A stretch of DNA of 64,000 nt from Adhaeribacter rhizoryzae (GTDB lineage Bacteria > Bacteroidota > Bacteroidia > Cytophagales > Hymenobacteraceae): positions 100,472 through 164,471 of the forward strand of contig NZ_VWSF01000013.1 in assembly GCF_008629685.1 (NCBI RefSeq), written 5' to 3'. The position numbers were made by a program, and so were the translations under genes. Positions 26,717-34,758 of the stretch are shown here, in pieces (position 1 is the stretch's first letter; every line of letters starts with the position of its first letter). The notes beneath the pieces were generated by a model. The model was given only the letters and a program-made list of their open reading frames with translations. It made no database searches and had not been told where the DNA came from.

Positions 26717-27802
26717 ATGCGAAGTATTTCTATTTACCGGGCCAATGCGGTTGTGCTTTTCGGAATATTAGTTTTTTATGCGCTTTACCATGCCCGGGTA
26801 TTTCTGATACCCTTGTTTTTTGCCATTCTGCTGGCCATGTTAATGGTCCCCATTAGCCGGAAGCTCGAAAGTTGGGGGATTAACCGCATTTTGGCAACGC
26901 TCATTTGTATTTTAATATTTCTGTTATTTATTGCCGGCATATTTGGCATTATAGCCGCCCAGGCCGTTAGCCTTTCCGAAGACTTACCCCAAATCCAGCA
27001 GAAGTTTCAGCAAATGGTAGATTGGGTACAACGCTGGATTGAAGGACAATTTGGCGTAACGCCCCAACGACAGATTCAGATAATGAAAACCCAGGTTGGT
27101 AAATTTTTGTCTTCGCCGGGTAAATATGTAAGCACCACTTTAAGTGGATTTATGGGCATTGTAACCGGTTTTGTGCTGGTGCTGCTGTACTTCTTTTTCT
27201 TAATGTGGAAACGCGAAAAATACGAAGAATTTTTTCTGAAGTTGGTAGTCAAAGAAAATGAACCTACTGTCCGGAAAGAGTTACAGGAAATAAACCAGGT
27301 TGCTTCGCAATATTTAATCGGGCGTTTAATTTCGATGTTGTTTCTGGCGGTTTTTTACGGCATCGGGTTTACGGTGGTTGGTTTAAAAAACGGGCTGTTA
27401 CTGAGCCTGATTGCCGTAATCCCAACTATCATCCCGTACATTGGGTCTATTATAGGCGGTTTTTTCCCGTTAATGATGGCTTTGGTTACCGGTTCGCCGG
27501 GCACGTTTTTACCAGTGGTTATTATTTTGGTGCTGGCCCAGGTGCTGGATAATAATATTATAGAACCCATAGTAGAAGGCCAAAGCCTGGATATAAGCCC
27601 CATATTTACCATTGTGGCCATTGTAATAGGGGAATTAACCTGGGGCTTGGCCGGTGTAATATTATTTGTACCGTTGTTTGCTGTTCTTAAAATTATTTGC
27701 GACCACGTACCCAGCTTACATCCGTACGCTTTTTTGCTGAACAACGAAACCGAGGAACCTGCCTGGGTCGAGAAAATTAAAGGTTGGTTTAAAAAGAAAT
27801 AG
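26717..27802 (+). CDS. AI-2E family transporter (PerM-like permease)
   Basis: A 361-residue inner-membrane protein. Two N-terminal segments (about residues 8-50), one at about 62-85, a soluble stretch (about 90-145), then five more segments ending near residue 335. The conserved regions LKNGLLLSLIAVIPTIIPYIGSII (split here: LIAVIPTIIPYIG) and LDNNIIEPIVEGQSLDISP are typical of the AI-2E/PerM superfamily. Substrates in characterised members vary (AI-2, Na+/H+), so none is proposed. No obvious partner genes. Confidence 0.9.
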   Translation: MRSISIYRANAVVLFGILVFYALYHARVFLIPLFFAILLAMLMVPISRKLESWGINRILATLICILIFLLFIAGIFGIIAAQAVSLSEDLPQIQQKFQQMVDWVQRWIEGQFGVTPQRQIQIMKTQVGKFLSSPGKYVSTTLSGFMGIVTGFVLVLLYFFFLMWKREKYEEFFLKLVVKENEPTVRKELQEINQVASQYLIGRLISMLFLAVFYGIGFTVVGLKNGLLLSLIAVIPTIIPYIGSIIGGFFPLMMALVTGSPGTFLPVVIILVLAQVLDNNIIEPIVEGQSLDISPIFTIVAIVIGELTWGLAGVILFVPLFAVLKIICDHVPSLHPYAFLLNNETEEPAWVEKIKGWFKKK

Positions 27803-27852
27803 CAATAATATATTTCTTAACCTTAAATCCCTGATTTATAAATTAGCATCAA

Positions 27853-28290
27853 TTAATGGCTGATCTTATCAGGCTTAATATCTTTGTGTAAGGCATTCTG
27901 TAATTTTTCGTACTGACCTGGCGATAGTAAATCATGCAACGCCTGCATAACGCCTTCAAAAGCCAGACGGGCATCATCCAAGGTGGGCAAATCTTTAATT
28001 TCGGCCAGTGCGTCTTTAGACCGAATAAATTCCAGCCATTGGTCTTCGTGGCGAATGCGCACCGGTTCGTGGTCGGGACGGTAACCATCGTAGTAAATGC
28101 CTTTCCAGATAATAGGAAGCTGCGCGCCAAAATGAGCGGCTTCGCCGGAAGGCAAACGATCGCGCAGGGCGTGCAGCACCGCTCTGAAAATACGGCCAGC
28201 TTTATTCCGGTCCGGAATATTCATGTGTTCAGCTACCCGGTTCAGCCAGGTATTGGCTTTGGTTACATAATCTTCAAAATGTAAGGACAT
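27853..28290 (-). CDS. DUF2267 family protein
   Basis: A 145-residue soluble protein, MSLHFEDYVTKANTWLNRV, with AGRIFRAVLHALRDRLPSGEAAHFGAQLP (about residues 30-58, partly quoted) typical of DUF2267. The motif RDRLPxGEAxHFxAQLP is the family hallmark. Function unknown; members are often in stress-related clusters. Convergent with the AI-2E gene. Confidence 0.88.
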   Translation of the reverse strand: MSLHFEDYVTKANTWLNRVAEHMNIPDRNKAGRIFRAVLHALRDRLPSGEAAHFGAQLPIIWKGIYYDGYRPDHEPVRIRHEDQWLEFIRSKDALAEIKDLPTLDDARLAFEGVMQALHDLLSPGQYEKLQNALHKDIKPDKISH

Positions 28291-28448
28291 ATTTTGGCCT
28301 GGTTGAGGTTAATTTTAGGCAAGCGGTTAAATCTTAAAACGGCTGGTTGGGGCCGGAGTTTACCTGAACGCTCAAATTCTTAATCTTACCCGCTTCTAAA
28401 ATATGTAAATGCCGTATAATCAAGTAAATAAATATTGCCCGTACTGCT

Positions 28449-28657
28449 GTGGTTTTCAGAAACAGGGAAGAAGCCGGAGAAATATTGGCAGCGCGTTTAA
28501 GCGTTTACCTACCAGCAGCGGCCATCGTAATAGCGTTGCCTTCGTTGGGCTATATATTATTGCCAAGATGTTAAGTTTAACCCCTCAATATTATTCTGAT
28601 AAAGAAAATAGGTTATCCGGGGTCGGCCGGAATAAGCAGTGGAATTACAGCTACTAG
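28449..28657 (+). pseudogene. Phosphoribosyltransferase fragment, frameshifted
   Basis: From GTG 28449 the frame reads VVFRNREEAGEILAARLSVY, then IVIALP and stops at 28574. This is the N-terminus of the type I phosphoribosyltransferase proteins that begin FRDREEAGxxLAxxL and continue xVxALPRGGVPVGY. A shift of frame near 28545 restores YIIAKMLSL, matching the next conserved helix, after which similarity fades by about 28657. A full gene would be 200 or more residues. So this is a decayed remnant. The overlapping 82-residue frame from 28409 is a by-product. Confidence 0.55.
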
Positions 28658-28692
28658 CTAACTTTGAGTTGTTCTCATTGGCACATAAAAAA

Positions 28693-28719
28693 AGGGCTTT
28701 CTTGTTTATAGAAAGCCCT
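28693..28719 (-). terminator. Terminator for a minus-strand transcript
   Basis: 10-bp stem AGGGCTTTCT with complement around a 7-base loop; the minus-strand side is followed by TTTTTTT. It lies downstream of the S74-domain gene. Confidence 0.8.
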
Positions 28720-28774
28720 CCTGAATATTTATTAGACTGTAATCTGAGATTTGAATAAACGGTAGAATACCAAA

Positions 28775-29203
28775 TTAATTACGCTGCGCTTCTACCTGCT
28801 GCTTTAGTTCATCTATCTGCTTTTGTTGTTCCTGTATGGCTGCAACCAACAGCGGCACCATGCTTTCCAAATCGGTAGTTTTCAGGGTAGCTTGCTGGTA
28901 ATTATTCTTTCCTACCATTATGCTACGACTTTCTGCCCGAATTAAATCTGGCAATACTTGTTGTACATCTTCGGCTATAAAACCGTATTGTTTACCAGAT
29001 GGCAGTTTTAATTTGCCATACTTATCGGTGTTGTATTCAAATTTTTTAGGTTCCAGTTTCTGTAACGTTACCAGCGCATCCTGAACCGGTATTACATTCT
29101 TTTTAAGTTCGCGGTCAGAGAAATGCTGACCAAAAACAAAGAAACTCACACTAAAAAATGCCATAACGGCTGCTATCACTTTAAATTTACTTAATTTATA
29201 CAT
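28775..29203 (-). CDS. Stand-alone exported Peptidase_S74 (intramolecular chaperone) domain protein
   Basis: A 142-residue protein. Signal peptide residues 1-25 (AVMAFFSVSFFVFG), then at once the S74 motif FSDRELKKNVIPVQDAL (about residue 28), PKKFEYN, KQYGFIAEDVQQVLPDLI and a C-terminal coiled coil (QEQQKQIDELKQQVEAQ). S74 domains usually sit at the C-terminus of phage tail spikes or large adhesins, trimerise through the coil and cut themselves off before the Ser. Here there is no client protein, so it may act in trans or serve as a trimeric cap. Short leader with a good -7 element. Confidence 0.85.
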   Translation of the reverse strand: MYKLSKFKVIAAVMAFFSVSFFVFGQHFSDRELKKNVIPVQDALVTLQKLEPKKFEYNTDKYGKLKLPSGKQYGFIAEDVQQVLPDLIRAESRSIMVGKNNYQQATLKTTDLESMVPLLVAAIQEQQKQIDELKQQVEAQRN

Positions 29204-29242
29204 GGCTAATCGGGTCTTAAAAATTAAACTATTTTAATACTA

Positions 29243-29250
29243 CAAATATA
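29243..29250 (-). promoter_or_regulatory. -7 element for the S74-domain gene
   Basis: Minus-strand TATATTTG fits TAnnTTTG and lies 40 bases before the ATG. Confidence 0.45.
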
Positions 29251-29538
29251 TGTCAGCTATATTAAAGCAACATTAAACAAACATTAAAATAGAATTAAAA
29301 TTAAAGTAAAACCTTATTTTTAAGTAGTATAGCTAATTTTTGAAGAATAATATTTGTATTGTTAAATTATTTAAGCAATTAACTTAAACGTTGGTGAAGC
29401 AGTATTTTCAAGATGAATTTAGGATAAAAGTAATATTTTAACAGAAGAGGCTTAAAAAAATAAGGTGAACCAGATTGTTTTATAGTTTTTATTTCAACTA
29501 AGGTTAATTTTTAAAGTAGGTAAGTAACAGTTTTAACT

Positions 29539-29562
29539 AATTAAGATAAATTTACCTTAATT
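29539..29562. promoter_or_regulatory. Near-perfect 24-bp palindrome, candidate operator
   Basis: AATTAAGATAAA and its opposite arm TTTACCTTAATT pair at 11 of 12 positions without a spacer. It lies 160 bases upstream of the DUF3445 gene in the 518-base AT-rich spacer 29204-29721, in which I see no gene. No U-tract, so a terminator is unlikely. Confidence 0.4.
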
Positions 29563-29693
29563 GAAATACCAAAAATATTATATAGTGTCAGAATATAGGA
29601 AGGTATTAAAATAAAGCAATTTTACCTGGCAGGAAGCAATAATATTATTTTATAGCAAGCAGAACTGCTATTATCCTTTCCACTAAAACAGAT

Positions 29694-29701
29694 TATTTTT
29701 G
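29694..29701 (+). promoter_or_regulatory. -7 element for the DUF3445 gene
   Basis: TATTTTTG fits TAnnTTTG, 20 bases before the ATG. Confidence 0.45.
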
Positions 29702-29721
29702 TTAACTTCTTTATTACTTCA

Positions 29722-30681
29722 ATGTCAGCTAAGTTGGGAACCGAACCTAATCATATAAAATATTTGCCCTTCTTAAACGGTAACTATTCCACCGCCCCCG
29801 GCTTGCAAATAACGCAAAATGCAAAACATGCCGCCGATAGGCTTATTTTTCAACTAGATAATTCTTACGCTGATTACCTGGCAAACAAAAAGCAATGCCG
29901 GACCGAAAACCTGGCTAAATATTATGTTGAGAAGAATTTGCCAATAGCTACGGCGGTGGCAGCTAATAAATGCCTTGTCGCGCAACTAATAAAAGAATAC
30001 CCAACAGAATTTTCGTTAACGGCAGCACCAACGGCGTATTGCCTTAAAAATAACTTAACCGGAGAAGAAATAATCTGGCATGCCGATTGGCTACAAACTA
30101 CCGAAAACGATTATAAATCTTTATTTGATGCTTTATGTTGCCAGGTGCCGGAAGATGTAGTTATTTGCCAGTTAACGCCTAAACAGGATTGGCTGGCGGC
30201 CATACACTTGTGTGCGCCTAATCATTGGGCGGCGCACGATAAAATTGGCAAATCTTTTAACGTGGTGCACGGCAATATACCGGGCATGGAAAAAATTAAT
30301 CAGCATTATTTTAAAATGCTGGAACTGCTCGTGCAGAAAGGGCCTTTTACGCGTTTTGCCTGGGGCCTGACTACCGACAAGCGCTTAAATCACCATCCCG
30401 AACCGCCGCTTGGTTTTGACCCAATATTATGGCAAGGCCGGCAAATACAACCAGATACGCCGCAAATTTATGTTCGGGTAGAAAGGCAGAGTACAATTGG
30501 GTTGCCAGCGGTAAATGCCTTTATTTTTACCATCCGCACTTATTTTTACGAGGTAAATACCCTGCAGCAGTATGAAAAAGCAGCTCTGTGGGCAGCCATC
30601 GAAAGTATGTCGACGGCATCGTTGCAGTATAAAGGCTTACACGGGCAGAAAGAAGCGCTGAAGCAATGGCTGGCGTTGTAA
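29722..30681 (+). CDS. DUF3445 haem-dependent oxidative N-demethylase-like protein
   Basis: A 319-residue cytosolic protein. The motifs HDKIGKSFNVVHGNIPGM (about 172-190), FTRFAWGLTTD, YVRVERQSTIGLP (about 252) and FTIRTYFYEV define DUF3445, also called the haem-dependent oxidative N-demethylase alpha family, PAS-like haem proteins that act on dimethylamine in characterised bacteria. Partner subunits (flavoprotein, ferredoxin-type) are not adjacent, so the substrate and electron donor are unknown. Own promoter and strong terminator: monocistronic. Confidence 0.88.
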   Translation: MSAKLGTEPNHIKYLPFLNGNYSTAPGLQITQNAKHAADRLIFQLDNSYADYLANKKQCRTENLAKYYVEKNLPIATAVAANKCLVAQLIKEYPTEFSLTAAPTAYCLKNNLTGEEIIWHADWLQTTENDYKSLFDALCCQVPEDVVICQLTPKQDWLAAIHLCAPNHWAAHDKIGKSFNVVHGNIPGMEKINQHYFKMLELLVQKGPFTRFAWGLTTDKRLNHHPEPPLGFDPILWQGRQIQPDTPQIYVRVERQSTIGLPAVNAFIFTIRTYFYEVNTLQQYEKAALWAAIESMSTASLQYKGLHGQKEALKQWLAL

Positions 30682-30744
30682 AAAGCGTATTGTGATATTA
30701 GTGCTTGTAAAAATAATTCGAATAGTTACTTAGCTTTTAAAAGC

Positions 30745-30776
30745 AAAAAAGAGGAAACAAGTGTTTCCTCTTTTTT
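30745..30776. terminator. 14-bp-stem bidirectional terminator
   Basis: AAAAAAGAGGAAAC and complement around loop AAGT, with T tracts on both strands, between converging genes. Confidence 0.88.
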
Positions 30777-30797
30777 ATGTAAGCCATTTTAAATTTA

Positions 30798-31070
30798 TTA
30801 TTTGTCTTTTTCAAAACCTTCCATTTTTATCAGCTTGTTATACAAGCCTAAAAGCAAGAAAGGAGCAGGCCACTGGCCCACAAATAATGCTTCGTCATCT
30901 TTTTTCATGACTTTTAAAGTGGCAGAAATAGCCATAGAGCCTAAGGCTGCCCATAAAAATAAATCGGATGGCAGTTTTGCGGTGTATTTTTCGATGGTAG
31001 CGGCTACTGGGCCTTCTTTATACTCCGGATTAAAATTTTCGGCTTTAGCTTTTAAGTTTGATGATTCCAT
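30798..31070 (-). CDS. Small membrane protein, hypothetical
   Basis: A 90-residue protein. A polar N-terminus (residues 1-34) precedes two weakly hydrophobic stretches, about 36-52 (SDLFLWAALGSMAISATL) and 63-78 (GQWPAPFLLLGLYNKLI), so it may be a two-span membrane protein. Family not recognised. Ends at a good shared terminator. Confidence 0.6.
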   Translation of the reverse strand: MESSNLKAKAENFNPEYKEGPVAATIEKYTAKLPSDLFLWAALGSMAISATLKVMKKDDEALFVGQWPAPFLLLGLYNKLIKMEGFEKDK

Positions 31071-31500
31071 AGTTTTATAAAAGTTTATGAATTGTTAATA
31101 CTTAGGTATCAAAACGGAGATATTATTTCGAATGTTTAAAAAAAATGAATTTATCTTATTTTAATTCGTCTAAGAAGGGCTAAAAACAGGTTTATTAGCC
31201 GTTAATTGACCGGCACCGTTACCCACATCAATTCTCCCCATTTTATTCAGAAAGTAGCTTCTTTAAATTTTACCTGGTGCTATCCGAATCTTTTCTAGTC
31301 TAAGCGCGAATGCAGTATTTAAGCTTTAATATTTATAGGCGATTTTAAAATAGTAATATTTCGTAAAACTTGTATAATTATTAAAAAATAATAAAAATGC
31401 AATTTGTTATACTTGCTTGTATGAGAATAAGTTTATTACTTTATCAAGAATTTAAAAATCAGGATAAATTTAATTTAAAGATATATTTACATAGAAGATT
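31071..31500. other. Gene-free spacer
   Basis: About 430 AT-rich bases between divergent genes. A 23-codon minus-strand frame (from an ATG at about 31241) is too short to support. TATATTTA at about 31484 resembles a -7 element for the next gene with one mismatch. Confidence 0.45.
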
Positions 31501-31797
31501 ATGAAAAAAATATTTACCAAAGTTATCAAGCCGTTTCTGCCCAAGTATGAAGTAATTTGTACAAATTACCAGTTAATTCCTGGTTTACCGGTTAATAAAA
31601 ACCAGATGCGGCATACTTTTGAGAAAGGTGCTTCGCAGGAAGCTTTAAATTTTTACGGAAAAGTAATTGCCTCAGACTTTACCAAAGCCATGGCGCCCGT
31701 AGAAGTGTCGCTGAAGAAAGGTCGCCGGATTATTCAGAAGGTGCAGATTGGCCCCGTTGACGAGCTGCAACGCTATAAAATGGTTTCGGTTAATTAA
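31501..31797 (+). CDS. Basic hypothetical protein (98 aa)
   Basis: A 98-residue lysine-rich soluble protein, MKKIFTKVIKPFLPKYEVIC, with no signal peptide or motif that I know. The C-terminal half looks like beta strands (VEVSLKKGRRIIQKVQIGPV). Codon use is like that of neighbouring genes and the frame is unbroken, so it is probably real. Confidence 0.55.
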   Translation: MKKIFTKVIKPFLPKYEVICTNYQLIPGLPVNKNQMRHTFEKGASQEALNFYGKVIASDFTKAMAPVEVSLKKGRRIIQKVQIGPVDELQRYKMVSVN

Positions 31798-32160
31798 GGA
31801 TTATTTTTAGGTATAAGCAAAGTTTGTCGGGCACAATGTATAGACTTCACTGTTTTATTAATTGCATTTTTAAAAATTAGTAATATCCAAATAAGATTTG
31901 TAATAGTAGCTTAAAAATTAAATATTTGTTTGCTTTTTTTTAAGAGTATAAGTTACATATTAGTAATTTATACTCTTTATATTTTTATTTAATTCATTTT
32001 ATTTAATTCTATAAAGCTGCGATAAAATAATATTTAGGTAATATTTTAGGTATTTGAAATATTAGTATTAAAGCCTTGGCAGCGGTTGTTCATCCTTGCT
32101 AAATATTCTTGCGTAAACAGTAAAGTAAGATTGATTATTTACAAAGCTTATTTACCATTT
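31798..32160. other. Gene-free spacer
   Basis: 363 very AT-rich bases with no visible gene. TTTTTTTAAGAGTATAAG and TTATACTCTT (about 31935-31980) make an imperfect inverted repeat that could be the end of the previous transcript. Confidence 0.4.
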
Positions 32161-32415
32161 ATGAACGAACAACCAAATTTACCGGTAAGCCTTACTGCCC
32201 AATCCGCAAAAGATTTATTGGATCATGTAAAAACCTTATTGCACCCGGAAGAAGCGGGCAGCCTTAAACAAGAAGCGTTGCTGTCGTTGCAGGCTGCTTT
32301 AGAAAAGGTTTTGCCTTATTTACCAGAATCGCAGCCAAACAAATCTGATGAGCTGGAACTGGAAAACGAAATACGGAGCGAAATAGTAATTGCTGGTGCC
32401 AACGAAAACGGCTGA
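32161..32415 (+). CDS. Acidic helical hypothetical protein (84 aa)
   Basis: Start at ATG 32161 (MNEQPNLPVSLTAQSAKDLL); an upstream in-frame TTG at 32086 adds residues without coding character. Acidic and predicted helical, with AKDLLDHVKTLLHPEE and LQAALEKVLPYLPE. No family recognised. Confidence 0.55.
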   Translation: MNEQPNLPVSLTAQSAKDLLDHVKTLLHPEEAGSLKQEALLSLQAALEKVLPYLPESQPNKSDELELENEIRSEIVIAGANENG

Positions 32416-32511
32416 GTTTAGCAAACAACTTGCCTGCAAATAGCATAGGAAAAGCTACCTGGTAAGTAAATTTTTGTTAGGATAATTACAGCGCGCATAA
32501 CTAAAAATAAA

Positions 32512-32554
32512 ACCGCCATTTATAGCTTGAGTTAGGGAAGCTATAAACGGCGGT
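32512..32554 (+). terminator. Terminator-like hairpin
   Basis: ACCGCC/GGCGGT plus TTTATAGCTT/AAGCTATAAA with an offset of one base, loop of 9, then AGAAAAATTTTTTC. Confidence 0.7.
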
Positions 32555-32588
32555 AGAAAAATTTTTTCTTAATAATTTGCCTTAGAAG

Positions 32589-32705
32589 CTATTTAGTATT
32601 TTGTCTTGAATAGAATTTAGGGCCATTGGTGGTGTTGTCAACGCGTATTATGAAGCTTCCGCCAAACTTCTTGCTGGTGCCTCCACAGCAAGGGCCACGG
32701 TTCAG
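32589..32705 (-). pseudogene. Possible small gene or fragment
   Basis: A minus-strand frame, open between the stops at 32718 and 32589, has no ATG, GTG or TTG, only CTG at 32705. It reads LNRGPCCGGTSKKFGGSF, then IIRVDNTTNGPKFYS. Local GC is higher than in the surrounding spacer (32416-32770). The other strand also gives an open protein-like frame, so the coding strand is uncertain. Unrecognised. Confidence 0.25.
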
Positions 32706-32770
32706 CCAATTTATAAATTAATAAACAGCTTCTTAACCAAATTCTTTCCGAATAACTTTAAACTCTACTT

Positions 32771-33565
32771 TTAGATCTGAGAGAAAGCAGTTGGTACCAG
32801 AAACGTGCGGGTAATATTAGAAACAATCCGGGCGTTGGCGTATTCGGGTATGCTGCTGATTTTTTTCCATTCAGGGTCGCTGCCAAATACTTTCCAGTTC
32901 TTGTCGTGTTCTTCCATATCGTCGAAAGTAAGCATATAAGTCAGGTTCGGGCGTAATTCTCCAATTAGGGCTTCGCCAAAAAATACCGGGGTTAATCCTA
33001 CTCTTTTAAAAATGGCAATTTCGCCGCCTTCATTAAACATTTCTATTTTCTTTTTGCCGGCTACTTCGCTGTGGCTCTCGTAGCGCCGCAACTCAAATAT
33101 GCGCGATTTTTTAGCGGGCAATTCAATTTTAGGCATATAGGCAAAGGCCTTCATGAAAGAACTTTGTATGCGCTCGTAGGCTGAGGCGGTAGCGGGGGCA
33201 TTTAAATAAGCGGCGCCGGCTTTTAAGTAAGCGGCATCCTGCAATAATTTATCGTTTACTTTACTAAAATCATCCAGCGAATTAAACGGAATAATAACAT
33301 AAATTTTGGTTTGGCCCTGGGGTTGATGTTCGGTAAAAACGCCAATATTTTTGCTGCCCAATTTATTTAAAGCCGGAATAGCTGCTTCCCGGAAGTAATC
33401 TTCTACTAATTTTTGCTGCGTTTCGTTTTTAAGGGTATACACGCGCAGTTCGTAAAATTCCTGAGCTGCTTTTTTAGGCTTGGCTTGGGCCAGGCTTACT
33501 TCTGGTAATAAACCGGCTACCGCACCGGTAAGCAGCGATGCTTTAACAAAATTCCGTCGTTTCAT
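32771..33565 (-). CDS. Tat-exported NIPSNAP family protein
   Basis: A 264-residue protein. The twin-arginine signal MKRRNFVKASLLTGAVAG leads to a cut after LAQ (about 27). Two NIPSNAP repeats follow: FYELRVYTLKNETQQKLVEDYF (about 37-58, partly quoted) and RIFELRRYESHSEVAGKKK (about 163). NIPSNAP domains have a dimeric alpha-beta barrel fold; function is unknown. Periplasmic location and Tat export match the oxidoreductases at 42.8-46 kb. Confidence 0.88.
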   Translation of the reverse strand: MKRRNFVKASLLTGAVAGLLPEVSLAQAKPKKAAQEFYELRVYTLKNETQQKLVEDYFREAAIPALNKLGSKNIGVFTEHQPQGQTKIYVIIPFNSLDDFSKVNDKLLQDAAYLKAGAAYLNAPATASAYERIQSSFMKAFAYMPKIELPAKKSRIFELRRYESHSEVAGKKKIEMFNEGGEIAIFKRVGLTPVFFGEALIGELRPNLTYMLTFDDMEEHDKNWKVFGSDPEWKKISSIPEYANARIVSNITRTFLVPTAFSQI

Positions 33566-33961
33566 ATTAGTTTAATAGGTGGTGATAAAAAGTTTTTTAG
33601 TTGGTAGTAATAATATTCTGCCTGGTTTACCTGCAAGGCTAATGCCTTATTTTTATACTATTAAATTTTTTCAATTTTAGAGCTAACTTTTAGTTAGCGG
33701 CACAAAGTAGAAAAAGGCTTTATAGCTTCCAAATACAAACACAGAATTGTTATGCCCGCAAATTTGCCGGTACCTATTGGGGTTTAAGAAAAAGCAGGAA
33801 ATTAATACGTTTAGCAGCTATTGCTCTTTATTCGGGCTTCTCGGTAAATAAAATTAGGTATAAGTTCTTTAACCTTATAAGGCATTTTGCCCGTAAAATA
33901 ATATTCCCGGAAGGCTTTTCGGATGAACAAAATTATGTTTCACTAAATAGAAAAAGTAATT
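33566..33961. other. Gene-free spacer
   Basis: About 400 bases between divergent genes. The only structure is a small hairpin GCTAACT/AGTTAGC at 33682-33698. Confidence 0.45.
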
Positions 33962-34276
33962 ATGGCAGACAGAGTAGATATGCAGGAAGGAAAAAGTCAG
34001 GGTGAGCACGATAATACCGGCAAAAAGGTTGGTGTAAGCGGCCAGCAACCCGGCACGCACGAAGGATCAGTTACAGGTGGCGCAGCTAATACCCGGGGCG
34101 AAAATAAACCCAGCTGGGAAGCCAGCACCGGCGGCGCCAAAAAAGGCAAAGAAAACGAAGCTACCGATTTATTAAATCAAACGCACGCCAACCCCTCTGA
34201 TGCGCGCGGCGCCGATAGCTCGGATAAACAGTTCCGGAACAACCAATCAAATGCAGGTTTAGACCGCGAGAAATAA
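33962..34276 (+). CDS. Disordered hydrophilic hypothetical protein
   Basis: A 104-residue protein rich in Gly, Asn, Lys, Asp and Glu, with almost no hydrophobic residues (GEHDNTGKKVGVSGQQPGTH, KGKENEATDLLNQTHAN). It looks intrinsically disordered, like stress or desiccation-type hydrophilins, but no family motif is visible. Its own terminator supports it as a gene. Confidence 0.6.
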   Translation: MADRVDMQEGKSQGEHDNTGKKVGVSGQQPGTHEGSVTGGAANTRGENKPSWEASTGGAKKGKENEATDLLNQTHANPSDARGADSSDKQFRNNQSNAGLDREK

Positions 34277-34318
34277 GACTTTTATTCAGCTCAGAATTAA
34301 TATAAGTTAATAAGCGTT

Positions 34319-34347
34319 AAAAGACCCATGCAAGAAGCGGGTCTTTT
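34319..34347 (+). terminator. Terminator
   Basis: AAAAGACCC/GGGTCTTTT, 9-bp stem with an 11-base loop, then TTTG, 43 bases after the stop. Confidence 0.8.
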
Positions 34348-34411
34348 TTTGTGCTGCATTTAACAATGATGTTAACTTGTTATTAATAATATAAATGCAA
34401 GGCTTATATAA

Positions 34412-34522
34412 ATTAAAAAAATTATAGTATTTGAATATTTATTAGATAACCAGGAAAAACTACTGGTGGAAATAGATCCGGAAAGCAAAATTAGTGTTAT
34501 CCAAAAGCCGGAAAGCTTTTAA
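34412..34522 (+). pseudogene. Possible short frame or remnant (36 codons)
   Basis: An open frame after a TAA, beginning ATT (no standard start), reads IKKIIVFEYLLDNQEKLLVE and IDPESKISVIQKPESF. An ATG at 34395 would join it by a one-base shift in a run of seven A. The rest of the 34277-34758 spacer shows no gene. May be a small gene broken by the A-run. Confidence 0.3.
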
Positions 34523-34758
34523 TTTTTCCTAAATCCTTAGCGTAGGAAAATTCTTTAGTAAGCTGCATACAAATGGGAAGTATTATTTCTGATTCAGAAA
34601 GTATTAGCTGTATTTGTTGGTTAATATTTATTGCTTTCTAGCGCCTGTAAACTATTTATAGCGCAGAAAAACCAAATTTATTTTTACAGCTATCTACTAA
34701 AAGCTAATTTTAGCCTTTGCTAATTTTACATAAACGAAAAAGTACCTGCTTTTTATAG

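Noticed and set aside
28409..28657. 82-residue plus-strand frame as an intact gene
   Set aside because: Its first half is out of frame with the phosphoribosyltransferase similarity; it is better explained as a decayed gene read in the wrong frame.
31170..31245. 23-codon minus-strand frame with ordinary codons
   Set aside because: Too short, no match, no regulatory signals.
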